From an uncultured Mobiluncus sp. (lineage in GTDB: Bacteria; Actinomycetota; Actinomycetes; Actinomycetales; Actinomycetaceae): a stretch of 64,000 nucleotides of DNA. Where the stretch lies: the NCBI RefSeq assembly GCF_943914685.1, contig NZ_CALUCZ010000015.1, positions 5,886 to 69,885 of the forward strand, written 5' to 3'. The translations under genes and the position numbers were made by a program. Shown one piece after another: positions 33,978 to 42,662 of the stretch; within the stretch, counting starts at the first letter, position 1; each line of letters starts with the position of its first letter. The notes under the pieces were generated by a model. That model did no database searches, was not told where the DNA came from, and saw nothing but the letters and a program-made list of their open reading frames with translations.

Positions 33978-35702
33978 TTATCCCGCCAACAGGGACAAAT
34001 CGTCCAATAGCGCGCGAGGTTTGTCCGAAACAGTAGCATCTACGAATTCATCAGCTCGCACCAGCCAGTTGCGCGCCGCGCCCAAATCGTCCAACTGCCA
34101 ATAGGCTTGCACCAGGTAACACGCCAAACGCAGCGATTGACGATGATCATCAATTCTTTCACCAATTTCCAGCAGCAGTTCGCCCGTATCGATAACGGCG
34201 TTCCACTTCCCGGCCGCGGCCAGGAACGTCACCCGGTTTGCCCCCAGTACCAAGCGTTCCTTATCAACAGAGATTGCGGCCGGCAGCGCCGAAAAATCGA
34301 CCAAGCCCTCGAAATCCCTTAACTGTTTCTCAACCGCGGCCCCTTGTTGAACGTCCAGCAGTCGAAACTCAGGAACGGGTTGGCGCAACCAGGACGGGTC
34401 GTCTAGGTCGGGCAGCACCCATTCCGGACTATTTTCGCTCAAGCCCTGTTCAGCGAGCAGATTTTTCACACCAAAACGGGCACTCAAAAGGTCTTTTACA
34501 GAAGCGAAAGAACACAGCGGGGCTTCGTGCAGGCTCTGAATGACCCGCGTGGACATGGTGTTGTTGGCGTTGCGGGAGTCAAAAGCCAGAGCAAGTTTCA
34601 TGGCGACCGACTCCAGCCGGGCTTGTGCCAGCGCCAGGGTATCTGTCGGATTGAGACTCTCGAAAGGAAGCCAGCGATTCGACCCGTTGATAGTAAAACC
34701 GAGGGGTGGCACTTTAGTGCCCGTCCCGATGAACGCCCCCACGGCTCGGGACAGGAAAGTAGCCGCCGAACGGGTCGCCACCAGCAAATCCCAAGGGTCC
34801 TCGGGGTTAGAGAACCACTGCGCGTGGGTTTCCAGCAGCTCCAAACCCTCGGAAATGTTCCAAGTAGCCGCGCAAAAACGCAGGTGGGAGGCAATATCAC
34901 CGAGGTATTGGGACGTTTCGGTCTGGTGGCGGTAAGAGCGTTCATGGGCGCGCCACGCCGCGTCGCCCTCGCCCGCCCAAGACAGCGGCAGCATCAAAAG
35001 GGGGTTGACGTCATCAGGTTGAATGCATTGCCAATCTGACTCGGCGCAGCGTTCTAATGCGTCGCGGTACAGGGATAGGGCTTGTGGAAACTCCGAAGCG
35101 TTGACCGCCCAGGCGATGCGGGAACGAAAATGGTGCAGGGGACAGTCCGCTTCGTCACGGACCTCGCGAGGCACCTCCTCCAGAGCAGAAATAATATCGA
35201 GAGCTTCGCGAGCGGCTTCCCGGTGGCCTCGTCCCAGTTCCACCTGGTGACGGGTAATCCAGCGGGAACGCAAGGAAATACCCGCTTCAGTCGTGAAATA
35301 TTCCATCCAAAAAGTCAGGTGCTCGAGTAGTTTCGCGCTCACGCCGGGGTGCCGGGCTGCCAGGGTGGGGATTTGCAGCATCTGTTGGGCAATGACCTGG
35401 TTTTGGGTTTCGTTGGGAACCATCTGACCGTGCGCGACTTGCTGCAACACCCACGACAGAGTGGCTAAAGCAGATTCGGTGTCGCCGGATTCGAGAGCAT
35501 CCCACACGAGTTCCAAGCGGACGGTAGTTTCCGTTTCGTCCAGGCCGTGTTTTTGAGCCAAAGTCGCCAGTTCCTCCAAGCGGTGCAGGCGCTCTAAACT
35601 CAAGGGTTCACCCAGGGCTGTTTCCAGATCATCGCTAATCTGCTTGGCCAGAATCTCTGGATCCACTCCCGGAACGAAACCGTCGGACTCGAAAATGCTC
35701 AT
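33978..35702 (-). CDS. Helical-repeat protein, family A copy 1
   Basis: 574 residues from ATG 35702; in-frame starts at 35720 and 35726 exist, but MSIFESDGF here mirrors MSITFSDDA of the divergent paralogue at 35822, which favours 35702. DPWDLLV lies at residues 302-308, matching residues 297-303 of the paralogue, and RNANN...HEAPL matches RNGN...DSHPL. Helical throughout, no membrane segment or catalytic motif. First gene of the three-gene operon. The shared paralogy of the two genes that face away from the same control region is notable. Function unknown. Confidence 0.78.
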   Translation of the reverse strand: MSIFESDGFVPGVDPEILAKQISDDLETALGEPLSLERLHRLEELATLAQKHGLDETETTVRLELVWDALESGDTESALATLSWVLQQVAHGQMVPNETQNQVIAQQMLQIPTLAARHPGVSAKLLEHLTFWMEYFTTEAGISLRSRWITRHQVELGRGHREAAREALDIISALEEVPREVRDEADCPLHHFRSRIAWAVNASEFPQALSLYRDALERCAESDWQCIQPDDVNPLLMLPLSWAGEGDAAWRAHERSYRHQTETSQYLGDIASHLRFCAATWNISEGLELLETHAQWFSNPEDPWDLLVATRSAATFLSRAVGAFIGTGTKVPPLGFTINGSNRWLPFESLNPTDTLALAQARLESVAMKLALAFDSRNANNTMSTRVIQSLHEAPLCSFASVKDLLSARFGVKNLLAEQGLSENSPEWVLPDLDDPSWLRQPVPEFRLLDVQQGAAVEKQLRDFEGLVDFSALPAAISVDKERLVLGANRVTFLAAAGKWNAVIDTGELLLEIGERIDDHRQSLRLACYLVQAYWQLDDLGAARNWLVRADEFVDATVSDKPRALLDDLSLLAG

Positions 35703-35756
35703 CAGCACCCATTCTTGCATATTCACGAGATTCCCCGTCCGGTTTCCCGGTGTGTC

Positions 35757-35782
35757 ACGCGCGCCGGGGCAACGCGCGCCGG
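35757..35782. repeat. 11-bp direct repeat in the divergent control region of the repeat-protein genes
   Basis: ACGCGCGCCGG occurs at 35757-35767 and 35772-35782, offset by 15 bases, within the 119 bases between the two divergent family A genes. It may be a regulator site shared by both directions. No clear -35/-10 pair is seen for either side. Confidence 0.45.
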
Positions 35783-35821
35783 TATGGTGAGTTTAACCGG
35801 GATAGTTTAAGGGGGAGTCTG

Positions 35822-37246
35822 TTGAGCATAACGTTTTCAGATGATGCTTACTCCTTCGACTCCGCATCGGATGATTCTGCCTCTTACAGTGCTGCGGTGT
35901 TAGCCACGCAGTTGATGAATGCGGCTTCGATTCCGCCAGGGCTGCCACGCACGAAAGCGACTTTGGACGTGGTGAGTGCGGCGCGTGACGCCGGCTACGA
36001 TGACTTGCTGGCCGGGGCTGAAATTGAGCTGATTGGCTGCTATTTGGAAGGGCGTAACCCCGGCAAGGCGCTGGAAGCATTTTCCTCAACGTTGACGCGT
36101 TTGCTGCACCGCCCGGAACTGTATGATTCGCGCCAGCTGGAGCAGCTCGCCCGGTACTATCCCGAGGTTATTGAAAGCGCCTGCACTCACCCCGACGTTC
36201 CCCTGTCACTGTTGAATCATTTACTGGCAGGTTTGCAGGCTTTCCAAGATAGCCTGGGACCCTCGTCAGCGGCTGGAGACTATTTGCGCCATCGGATGCG
36301 GGAGGCGTTAGGGAACCCCGCTAGTGACCGGTATTTCTTGGACCGCGCTATCGACCGGATTACCCCGGCGGATCATCCGGCACTGGGACGTGCGGTCGAT
36401 ATTTCTCAGGTAGAACTGGCTTGGGAACGCCACCCTGAACAGGCGCTGCAGGTTTCGTGGCGGATGTTGACTCATGAGCTTCCCGGTCCGCAAAAGGCGC
36501 GACTGCTACGGGTGATGCTGCCCGGGCTGGTAGCCACGGATGCCTGGCAGGTAGCCTGGGAAGCGCACTTGGTGGCTTATGAATATGACCGCGAGGAATC
36601 CCGGCTTTCCGAGATTAGTGAACACTTCCGGTTCCTGGGGGTGGCGGGAATGTGGCCGCGTCTGCTCCTGCTGCTGGAGAGACACCTGGGTTTAATCCGC
36701 CATACTCACGATCCGTGGGATTTGTTGGTTGGGATGCGCGCTATCATCGGGGCTTTGGAGTCTTTGGACTGGGCTGGATACGGAAGGTATTCCTTGAAAG
36801 TGTCGCTGGCTCCGACTTCGCGTTTCCACGAGATTCCCGCCTTGGTACACCCGACTGTGGCACAGGCTCGCGATTTGCTGGGCCAAGCAGCCGCCACGCT
36901 GGCAGCCCGTTATGACGAACGTAACGGCAATGTCGAGGTGTCTTCGTCTTTGGGGCTGCTGGATTCGCATCCCCTTCCCGACGGTCTGTTGCTGCAAGGA
37001 ACCGAAGGGGACGCGCGGTTCATGGCGCGGCTGCTGCGGGCGCGAGCACTGCTGGAATGCAACCAAGGATTTGACGCTTTGCTGCTGTTGGGAGGGCTGG
37101 AACAGACGAATTTCCCCTCCGTGCGGCGTCTCGGTCCCGAGATTCGGATGCTGACATCCCTGGCGCGGATGCAGATGTCGCATGACTCGGCCAGCGCCGC
37201 GGAATCATCGGCTGCCGGGTCCCACCCGGAATCCCAATCTGCTTAG
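35822..37246 (+). CDS. Helical-repeat protein, family A copy 2
   Basis: 474 residues from TTG 35822, which has GGGGGAG four bases upstream; an earlier in-frame GTG at 35750 lacks a ribosome site. Paralogue of the gene that starts divergently 119 bases away (DPWDLLV at residues 297-303 followed by a similar helix, and RNGN....S....L.SHPL). It is shorter because it lacks the long C-terminal part of copy 1. Helical, soluble, with a Ser/Ala-rich tail. Ends 28 bases before the convergent ABC transporter gene. Function unknown. Confidence 0.78.
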   Translation: MSITFSDDAYSFDSASDDSASYSAAVLATQLMNAASIPPGLPRTKATLDVVSAARDAGYDDLLAGAEIELIGCYLEGRNPGKALEAFSSTLTRLLHRPELYDSRQLEQLARYYPEVIESACTHPDVPLSLLNHLLAGLQAFQDSLGPSSAAGDYLRHRMREALGNPASDRYFLDRAIDRITPADHPALGRAVDISQVELAWERHPEQALQVSWRMLTHELPGPQKARLLRVMLPGLVATDAWQVAWEAHLVAYEYDREESRLSEISEHFRFLGVAGMWPRLLLLLERHLGLIRHTHDPWDLLVGMRAIIGALESLDWAGYGRYSLKVSLAPTSRFHEIPALVHPTVAQARDLLGQAAATLAARYDERNGNVEVSSSLGLLDSHPLPDGLLLQGTEGDARFMARLLRARALLECNQGFDALLLLGGLEQTNFPSVRRLGPEIRMLTSLARMQMSHDSASAAESSAAGSHPESQSA

Positions 37247-37274
37247 CTTTGCCGCAGCCTGGTCAAAAGCGGCG

Positions 37275-38042
37275 TTAGTGCGGCTGTTCGCCCTGGAGTT
37301 TGTGGAGGAACTGGCGAGTGCGCTCCTGAGTGGGGTGGTGAATGAGCTGTTCCGCGGGGCCTTCTTCCAATACGGTCCCGCCGTCCATGAAAACGGCACG
37401 GTCAGCGACCTGGGCGGCAAACTCCATCTCGTGAGTGACGATAACCATCGTCATGCGTTCGTCAGCCAGAGAGCGGATAATGGCTAGGATTTCACCAGTC
37501 AGCTCCGGGTCCAGCGCGGAAGTCGGTTCGTCAAAGTACAGCATTCGCGGTTTCAACGCGAGCGCCCGGGCGATGGCCACGCGCTGCTTTTGACCCCCGC
37601 TCAGCTCGGAAGGGTAAGCGTTGCCTTTGTCTGCTAGGTTCATGCGCTCCAGGAGCTGTTGGGCTTCGGTGCGGACTTCAGCGGGATTGCGATGCTGAAC
37701 TTTGATTGGGGCGTCGGTGAGGTTACGCATGACGTTCCAGTGCGGGAACAGGTTGAAATTCTGGAACACCAATCCGTAGTCATGCCGGAACCGTTTTTCA
37801 TCACCGCTCGAGGTTTTTTCCCCGTTTTTCATGGTCAGAGCGGTTTCTCCGAAGTATTCGATGCTCCCGGAATCCATGTAGTCCAGGAAAGTGGCGCAGC
37901 GCAGCAAGGTGGACTTCCCCGAACCGGAAGGGCCCAGAATCGCCAGGACCTCGCCCTGCTCGACCTGTACGCAGACACCCTTCAGGACTTCCAAATCTCC
38001 GAAGCTCTTGTGCATGTCTTTAATAGATAGTGCGGTGCTCAT
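37275..38042 (-). CDS. Polar amino-acid ABC transporter, ATP-binding protein
   Basis: 255 residues. Walker A GPSGSGKST, signature LSGGQKQRVAIARAL, Walker B MLYFDEPTSALD and H-loop VTHEM, in the arrangement of the PAAT subfamily (GlnQ/HisP). A small insert (TALTMKNGEKTSSGDEKRF) lies before the Q-loop VFQNFNLFPHW. It powers uptake with the permease and binding protein upstream on the same strand; gene order here is binding protein, permease, ATPase. AGGGA precedes the ATG. The amino acid carried cannot be told. Confidence 0.95.
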   Translation of the reverse strand: MSTALSIKDMHKSFGDLEVLKGVCVQVEQGEVLAILGPSGSGKSTLLRCATFLDYMDSGSIEYFGETALTMKNGEKTSSGDEKRFRHDYGLVFQNFNLFPHWNVMRNLTDAPIKVQHRNPAEVRTEAQQLLERMNLADKGNAYPSELSGGQKQRVAIARALALKPRMLYFDEPTSALDPELTGEILAIIRSLADERMTMVIVTHEMEFAAQVADRAVFMDGGTVLEEGPAEQLIHHPTQERTRQFLHKLQGEQPH

Positions 38043-38068
38043 GATTCCCTGCTTTGCTGGTGACTGTT

Positions 38069-38722
38069 TCAGATTTGATACTTGCTGACGCGTTTTTCCA
38101 ACTTGTTCATGGTCACGGCCACCACCATGTTAAAGACGTAATAGAAAATGCCGGCAGCGACGAAAGGTGTCATGGAAGCGGTGGTGGAGGCGTATTCCCT
38201 GGCGATAGAAAACATTTCCAAGAAAGAAATGACCTGGGCCAGGGACGTGTCCTTGACCAGGGTGATGACTTCGTTAGTGATGGAGGGCAGCACCGTGCGA
38301 AACATCTGGGGCAACTTGATGGTATAGAAAGTGCGCTGCTGGGAATAGCCTAGGACAAACGCCGCTTCAGTTTGCCCTTGGGGGATAGCCTGGAAACCGC
38401 CACGATAAATTTCGGCGAAATAGGCAGCGTAGTTGATTGAAAAGGCAATGATGGCAGCCCAGAAATTGTAAGACGCGCTGATAGGCACTTTGAACAGGTA
38501 ATAGGGTCCGAAATAAACGACCATGAGCTGCAGCATCAAGGGAGTGCCGCGCATAATCGAGATATAGAACTGAACTATCCAGTTCAGGGGTTTTAAAGGG
38601 GCCACTCGTCCGGCGTACACCAGTAATCCCAGGGGGAGGGAAATGACCAGCGTCAGCGCGAACAGAATCACGGTCCGACCAAATCCCAATGTCAGTTCAG
38701 GAAGGAATGTCCACTCGTTCAT
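38069..38722 (-). CDS. Polar amino-acid ABC transporter, permease
   Basis: 217 residues with five or so membrane helices. ILFALTLVISLPLGLLVYAG at the N-terminus, RGTPLMLQLMVVYFGPYY and the EAA loop (AFVLGYSQQRTFYTIKLPQMF, in part) are typical of HisMQ-type inner-membrane components. A single permease gene suggests a homodimer. It is 26 bases upstream of the ATPase gene and 87 bases downstream of the binding protein, with a long hairpin in that gap. Confidence 0.94.
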   Translation of the reverse strand: MNEWTFLPELTLGFGRTVILFALTLVISLPLGLLVYAGRVAPLKPLNWIVQFYISIMRGTPLMLQLMVVYFGPYYLFKVPISASYNFWAAIIAFSINYAAYFAEIYRGGFQAIPQGQTEAAFVLGYSQQRTFYTIKLPQMFRTVLPSITNEVITLVKDTSLAQVISFLEMFSIAREYASTTASMTPFVAAGIFYYVFNMVVAVTMNKLEKRVSKYQI

Positions 38723-38741
38723 GTTGCATTCTAAAACTGAG

Positions 38742-38795
38742 GAGTTTTCGGTGCCGCTGACCGCTGTTCCACGCTAAGAGGGACACCGAAAACTC
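38742..38795 (-). promoter_or_regulatory. Intercistronic stem-loop after the binding-protein gene
   Basis: CACCGAAAACTC at 38784-38795 and GAGTTTTCGGTG at 38742-38753 form a perfect 12-bp stem with a 30-base loop, between binding protein and permease. On the minus strand CTCAGTTTTAG follows, so it may act as a partial terminator or protect the upstream mRNA, raising binding protein over permease. Confidence 0.65.
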
Positions 38796-38809
38796 AACTT
38801 TGGCTACGT

Positions 38810-39637
38810 TTACTTGGTGATGACGGCGTTTTCCAAGCCGTACTTCTGGGCCAGTTCCATGAACTTACCGTCCGCAATCATCTCATCCAGGGTGGTTTGT
38901 ACCTGGTCGCGCAGGGCTTCGTTGCCGAGTTTGAAGCCCACGCCGTACTGTTCGGTCTGCACCGGCTTTTCCATGATGGTGAACAGTCCCTTCTTTCGCG
39001 TCTCCAGCTGGTAGTTGGCGACACCGATGTCCACGGCCACCGCATCGGCCGCCCCGGCTTCCAGACTCATGAACGCGTTGTTGTAGTCGGGAACTTTGCT
39101 GAGGGTTTTGAATGAAGCGAGCAAATCCTTGTTAGCTTCGTCCTCTAGGGCGGCCAAACCGGAAGAATCAGCCTGCACTATGACGGTCTTGCCCGCCAGA
39201 GCCGCGGCGTCTTTCAGGTTGTCGGCGCTGCGGGTCACAAAAACAATGGAGTTATCTACATAAGGCTTTGACCAGGTGTACTTGTCCTCGCGGCCGTTCA
39301 TGGTAAATCCGTTCCACAAGCAGTCCACCGACCCTGAATCGAGCTGCATATCCTTGGCGTCCCAGTCGATGGGTTTCTTTTCCAGGGTCCATTTGTTGCG
39401 TTTCGCTACCTCGGCAGCCAAGTCCAAGTCGAAACCGGTGTATTCCCCAGTCGTTTCGTCCTTGTAACCGTAAGGAGGGAAGTTCGCGTCAAAGCCGACT
39501 ACGAACTTGTCGCCCGCGCTCTTCGCAGAGTTATCGCTTGCGGCACCGGCATTTGGCGACGAGGCGCCGCCGCAAGCCGTCAAAGAAAAAGCCACGGCGA
39601 GACCTGCCGCGAGACTGACAATTTTTTTCAAAACCAT
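38810..39637 (-). CDS. Amino-acid ABC transporter, substrate-binding lipoprotein
   Basis: 275 residues. Lipobox LTAC at about residues 19-22, a Ser/Ala linker, then the two-lobed family 3 solute-binding domain beginning VVGFDANFPPYGYKDE and containing GFDLDLAAEVAKR, WNGFTMNGRED and AADAVAVDIGVANYQL. It is lipid-anchored outside the membrane and delivers an amino acid to the permease. First gene of the three-gene unit, with AAAGGAAAG before the ATG. Probable substrates are cystine, glutamine or basic amino acids; the sequence does not decide. Confidence 0.94.
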   Translation of the reverse strand: MVLKKIVSLAAGLAVAFSLTACGGASSPNAGAASDNSAKSAGDKFVVGFDANFPPYGYKDETTGEYTGFDLDLAAEVAKRNKWTLEKKPIDWDAKDMQLDSGSVDCLWNGFTMNGREDKYTWSKPYVDNSIVFVTRSADNLKDAAALAGKTVIVQADSSGLAALEDEANKDLLASFKTLSKVPDYNNAFMSLEAGAADAVAVDIGVANYQLETRKKGLFTIMEKPVQTEQYGVGFKLGNEALRDQVQTTLDEMIADGKFMELAQKYGLENAVITK

Positions 39638-39850
39638 TGTCTTTCCTTTAGATAGTGAAAAATTACTTTTGTCTTTTGCAGTCTAACAGCGTGGCCGCGG
39701 GGTTTTAAACCGTGTCAGAAATCCGAGCAATTCCAAAACACGCCGGAGCGCCTACCCGTTTATGGCGCAACACTCACTAAATTTTTGGCGTCAAAAAGCC
39801 GGCATTAGTTTAACCCTTAAGTTCAAGGTTAAGGTTGGAAGGGGATAATC

Positions 39851-41386
39851 ATGATGGAACCAGCACCACTGGCGGTCATTCGAGTCGTAGGCGTCGGAGG
39901 CGGCGGTGTCAACGCGGTAAACCGGATGATTGAGTCGAATCTGCGCGGTGTCGAGTTCATCGCGATTAACACCGATGCACAAGCTCTGTTGATGTCGGAT
40001 GCGGACGTCAAACTCGAGATTGGTCGGGAGTCTACCCACGGTTTGGGAGCGGGAGCCGATCCGGAAGTTGGCAAGGCCGCCGCGACCGCTCACGAGGACG
40101 ATATCCGCGAGGTACTGCGCGATTCCAATATGGTTTTTGTCACCGCCGGAGAAGGGGGTGGCACCGGTACTGGTGGAGCTCCGATTGTGGCCGGTATCGC
40201 CCGCGAGCTCGGCGCTTTGACTATCGGTGTGGTCACTCGTCCCTTCCAATTTGAAGGTCGCCGGCGCGAGCAGCAGGCCGACCGCGGTATCGAAGCACTG
40301 CGTGAACAAGTCGATGCCCTCATTGTCATTCCTAACCAGCGTTTGTTGGAATCCACGGATGCCAATCTCTCAGTGTTGGAAGCTTTCCGTGCCGCTGACC
40401 AGGTTCTGCAATCTTCCGTGCAGGGCATCACCGAAATCATCACTATTCCCGGCACCATCAACGTCGACTTCGCTGACGTGACCACCACCTTGAAAGACGC
40501 CAAGACTGCCTTGATGGGTATTGGGACGGCTACCGGCCCGGATCGAGCCCTTACCGCGGTTGAGATGGCGATTTCTTCACCGCTGCTGGAAAGCTCTATG
40601 GACGGTGCCGACCGAGTCCTCATCTTCTTCCAAGGCGGAACGGATCTGGGTATGCAAGAGATGAACGACGCCGCCCAGATGGTTCGCGAACTGGCCGATC
40701 CCGAGGCAAACGTCATCATCGGTTACGCTCCGAACGAAGAATTTGCCGATGAGATTAAAGTCACGGTTATCGCTGCAGGTTTCGAACGCGAAGATGGGAA
40801 CGCGTCCTCCGCGCGAGCCGTCCAGACCGCCTCTGCCGCCCGCTCGGCGGCACGTCCCGCCGTGGCCGCCCCGAGCGCCAAGCCAGCTGTTGCGAGTGCC
40901 AAGCCAGCTGCTGCGACTCGGGCTAGTGAATCGAGCGAACCGCGGAAGGTACCGCAGCCGAGCGCGGCAGCCCCCGCGACCGCGAAACCGGCCCCGGCAC
41001 CTGCTGAAACCGTTTCTGAAAAGGAAGAAATTCTCGACGGAATCGAAGCGCGACTGGCTCAGCACCGCCACGAACCGGCCGCGAAAGTTCCCGAGCTGAA
41101 AGCTCCGAAGTTCCCCGCCGGCACCGAGGCAATGGGCACTTTGAGGCCCAAGCCCGAGCCGCATCAGCCGGAAATCAAACTCACCGGTTTAAGCGGAATT
41201 CCTGACGCGAAACGTGAGCCGTTGGCTGTTACTTCCGGGATTCGTCCGGTATCTCCCGATGCGGCGAGCGTGCCGAACTACGTGGACTCCTCGCGGGAGC
41301 AACAGGCCCCGGCACTGCGCTTGGAACAGGTCTTTGACGACATCGCGAGGGACGATGAACTCGACATTCCGGACTTCTTAAAATAA
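39851..41386 (+). CDS. ftsZ: Cell division protein FtsZ
   Basis: 511 residues. The tubulin-like GTPase has VVGVGGGGVNAVNRM, the signature GEGGGTGTGGAP at about residues 100-111 and the T7 region; a Pro/Ala/Lys-rich linker of roughly 160 residues (about 320-490) is longer than usual, and the C-terminal peptide ELDIPDFLK is the partner-binding end. FtsZ forms the Z-ring. Two ATGs in tandem (39851, 39854) follow GGAAGGGG. Upstream is an ABC transporter rather than ftsQ-murC, so ftsZ is detached from the dcw cluster; downstream sepF, yggT and divIVA are retained. Confidence 0.98.
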   Translation: MMEPAPLAVIRVVGVGGGGVNAVNRMIESNLRGVEFIAINTDAQALLMSDADVKLEIGRESTHGLGAGADPEVGKAAATAHEDDIREVLRDSNMVFVTAGEGGGTGTGGAPIVAGIARELGALTIGVVTRPFQFEGRRREQQADRGIEALREQVDALIVIPNQRLLESTDANLSVLEAFRAADQVLQSSVQGITEIITIPGTINVDFADVTTTLKDAKTALMGIGTATGPDRALTAVEMAISSPLLESSMDGADRVLIFFQGGTDLGMQEMNDAAQMVRELADPEANVIIGYAPNEEFADEIKVTVIAAGFEREDGNASSARAVQTASAARSAARPAVAAPSAKPAVASAKPAAATRASESSEPRKVPQPSAAAPATAKPAPAPAETVSEKEEILDGIEARLAQHRHEPAAKVPELKAPKFPAGTEAMGTLRPKPEPHQPEIKLTGLSGIPDAKREPLAVTSGIRPVSPDAASVPNYVDSSREQQAPALRLEQVFDDIARDDELDIPDFLK

Positions 41387-41453
41387 GCCGTCGCCTCTAG
41401 AGCGAGGCTGTTTCACCCGAAACTTTCTTCGCATCTCCCAAAAGAAAACCGTT

Positions 41454-41500
41454 CCCGTCGTTGACTTCCGTCATCGACGGGGCGGCTTTCGCGATTTTTC
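41454..41500 (+). terminator. Hairpin downstream of ftsZ, probable terminator
   Basis: CCCGTCG (41454-41460) pairs with CGACGGG (41475-41481), and TGAC (41462-41465) with GTCA (41470-41473) across a T-T mismatch; a T-rich stretch (GATTTTTC) follows a few bases later. The 217-base gap before sepF should also contain a promoter. Confidence 0.5.
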
Positions 41501-41603
41501 GCTCTGATTAGCGACACTCCGCAACAATTCCCCACTAAAACACCCGTTATCGCGTAGCCTCATTCCAGTTGTCCAATTCACACCGAAACCTAAGGGAGAA
41601 ACT

Positions 41604-42068
41604 ATGGGTCTGGCGCTGCGTAACGTTTTAGAGAAAGTCGGCTTGCGGGAACCCGAAATCGACGATTATGACGATGAGGAATTCCTCGAAGAGGAAACTC
41701 CGTTGGGCGAAGTTCACGAATTTCCCGGTTCCACCGAATCGGAAACTGCCTCTCGTCAAACCCCGGAAACTCCGGCTGAGGCTCCGATTGGCACGATTGA
41801 CCGGATTAAGACGGCCAAGCCCACCACGTATTCTGATGCCAAAGAAATCGGCGACTACCTGCGCGATAATGTGCCGGTTATCCTCAATCTGGCCTACCTT
41901 TCGGCCAAAGAAGCCCAGCGCATGGTCGACTTCGCATCCGGCTTGACCTACGGTCTGCGTGGTTCTTTCGAGGAAGTCGGCACCCGGGTGTTCCTGCTTT
42001 CCCCGCAGCACCTTAAGACTATCGAGGCGACCCCGAAGCCGTCGTCTTCCTTATTACAGACTTTGTAA
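41604..42068 (+). CDS. sepF: Cell division protein SepF
   Basis: 154 residues. The first residues (MGLALRNVLEKVGL) form an amphipathic membrane-binding helix, then an acidic, disordered linker, then the SepF core from about residue 65 (KPTTYSDAKEIGDYLRDNVPV, in part) with SAKEAQRMVDFASGLTYGL and FLLSP. In actinobacteria SepF is the membrane anchor of the Z-ring and binds the FtsZ C-terminus. AAGGGAGAAACT precedes the ATG. A G+C-rich hairpin follows. Confidence 0.96.
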   Translation: MGLALRNVLEKVGLREPEIDDYDDEEFLEEETPLGEVHEFPGSTESETASRQTPETPAEAPIGTIDRIKTAKPTTYSDAKEIGDYLRDNVPVILNLAYLSAKEAQRMVDFASGLTYGLRGSFEEVGTRVFLLSPQHLKTIEATPKPSSSLLQTL

Positions 42069-42090
42069 CTGCTAATCTCCTTCCATCCCC

Positions 42091-42125
42091 AGGTTCCCCC
42101 GTTGCGCGTAGCGGCGGGGGAACCT
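42091..42125 (+). terminator. Hairpin after sepF, possible terminator
   Basis: A perfect 11-bp stem, AGGTTCCCCCG (42091-42101) with CGGGGGAACCT (42115-42125), and a 13-base loop. The following sequence is only moderately T-rich (TAGTCTGTTTAG), so it may reduce rather than end transcription into yggT. Confidence 0.6.
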
Positions 42126-42165
42126 TAGTCTGTTTAGCTGGTCGGCGTCAGGTAGGATGGACTGC

Positions 42166-42471
42166 GTGGATATGGTACGACTCATTGGCCTAGTGATTTA
42201 CTACGCGATAAACGTCTATGTTTTTATCCTGATCTTGCGGGTAGTTCTGGACTGGGTGCAGCTTTTGGCCAGGGATTGGCGCCCCCAGGGGATTATCTTG
42301 GTGTTAGCTAATTTGATTTATGCCCTGACTGATCCGCCGGTACGGTTCTTCGGGCGTCTGATACCTCCACTGCGTATCGGTGGATTAGCCCTTGACATGG
42401 GGTTTCTGGTGCTGTTTCTCCTTCTGTTTGGGCTGCAGTGGCTGGTGATCAGGCTCGCTTTTATGGTTTAG
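42166..42471 (+). CDS. YggT family membrane protein
   Basis: 101 residues with two membrane hairpins: LIGLVIYYAINVYVFILILR and, after the conserved LTDPPVRFFGRLIPP loop, LALDMGFLVLFLLLFGLQWL. YggT proteins are found next to sepF and divIVA in most Gram-positives and are linked to division or osmotic balance without a firm function. I take GTG 42166, with AGGATGG five bases upstream; the ATG at 42157 would have its ribosome site touching the codon. Confidence 0.88.
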   Translation: MDMVRLIGLVIYYAINVYVFILILRVVLDWVQLLARDWRPQGIILVLANLIYALTDPPVRFFGRLIPPLRIGGLALDMGFLVLFLLLFGLQWLVIRLAFMV

Positions 42472-42583
42472 ACGCAGTGTTTTTCCCTTTCACTGCCCCC
42501 GGCGATTAGTAAAATTCCCCACTTTCGGAGTAAGTTTTAAACCTCAGTATTCACACAAGTAACAAAAAATGTGTAACAATATC

Positions 42584-42595
42584 TTTTGTACAAAA
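42584..42595. promoter_or_regulatory. Perfect 12-bp palindrome upstream of divIVA
   Basis: TTTTGTACAAAA stands in an AT-rich stretch (about 42545-42596) 67 bases before the divIVA start. TAACAAT just upstream could be part of the promoter. It may be an operator or simply promoter DNA. Confidence 0.4.
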
Positions 42596-42662
42596 CGTGC
42601 GAATGCCCAAAAGGTTTTGGAAGTCGGGGCGCAAGCCCCCTGATACGGACGAGGTGACGAAT

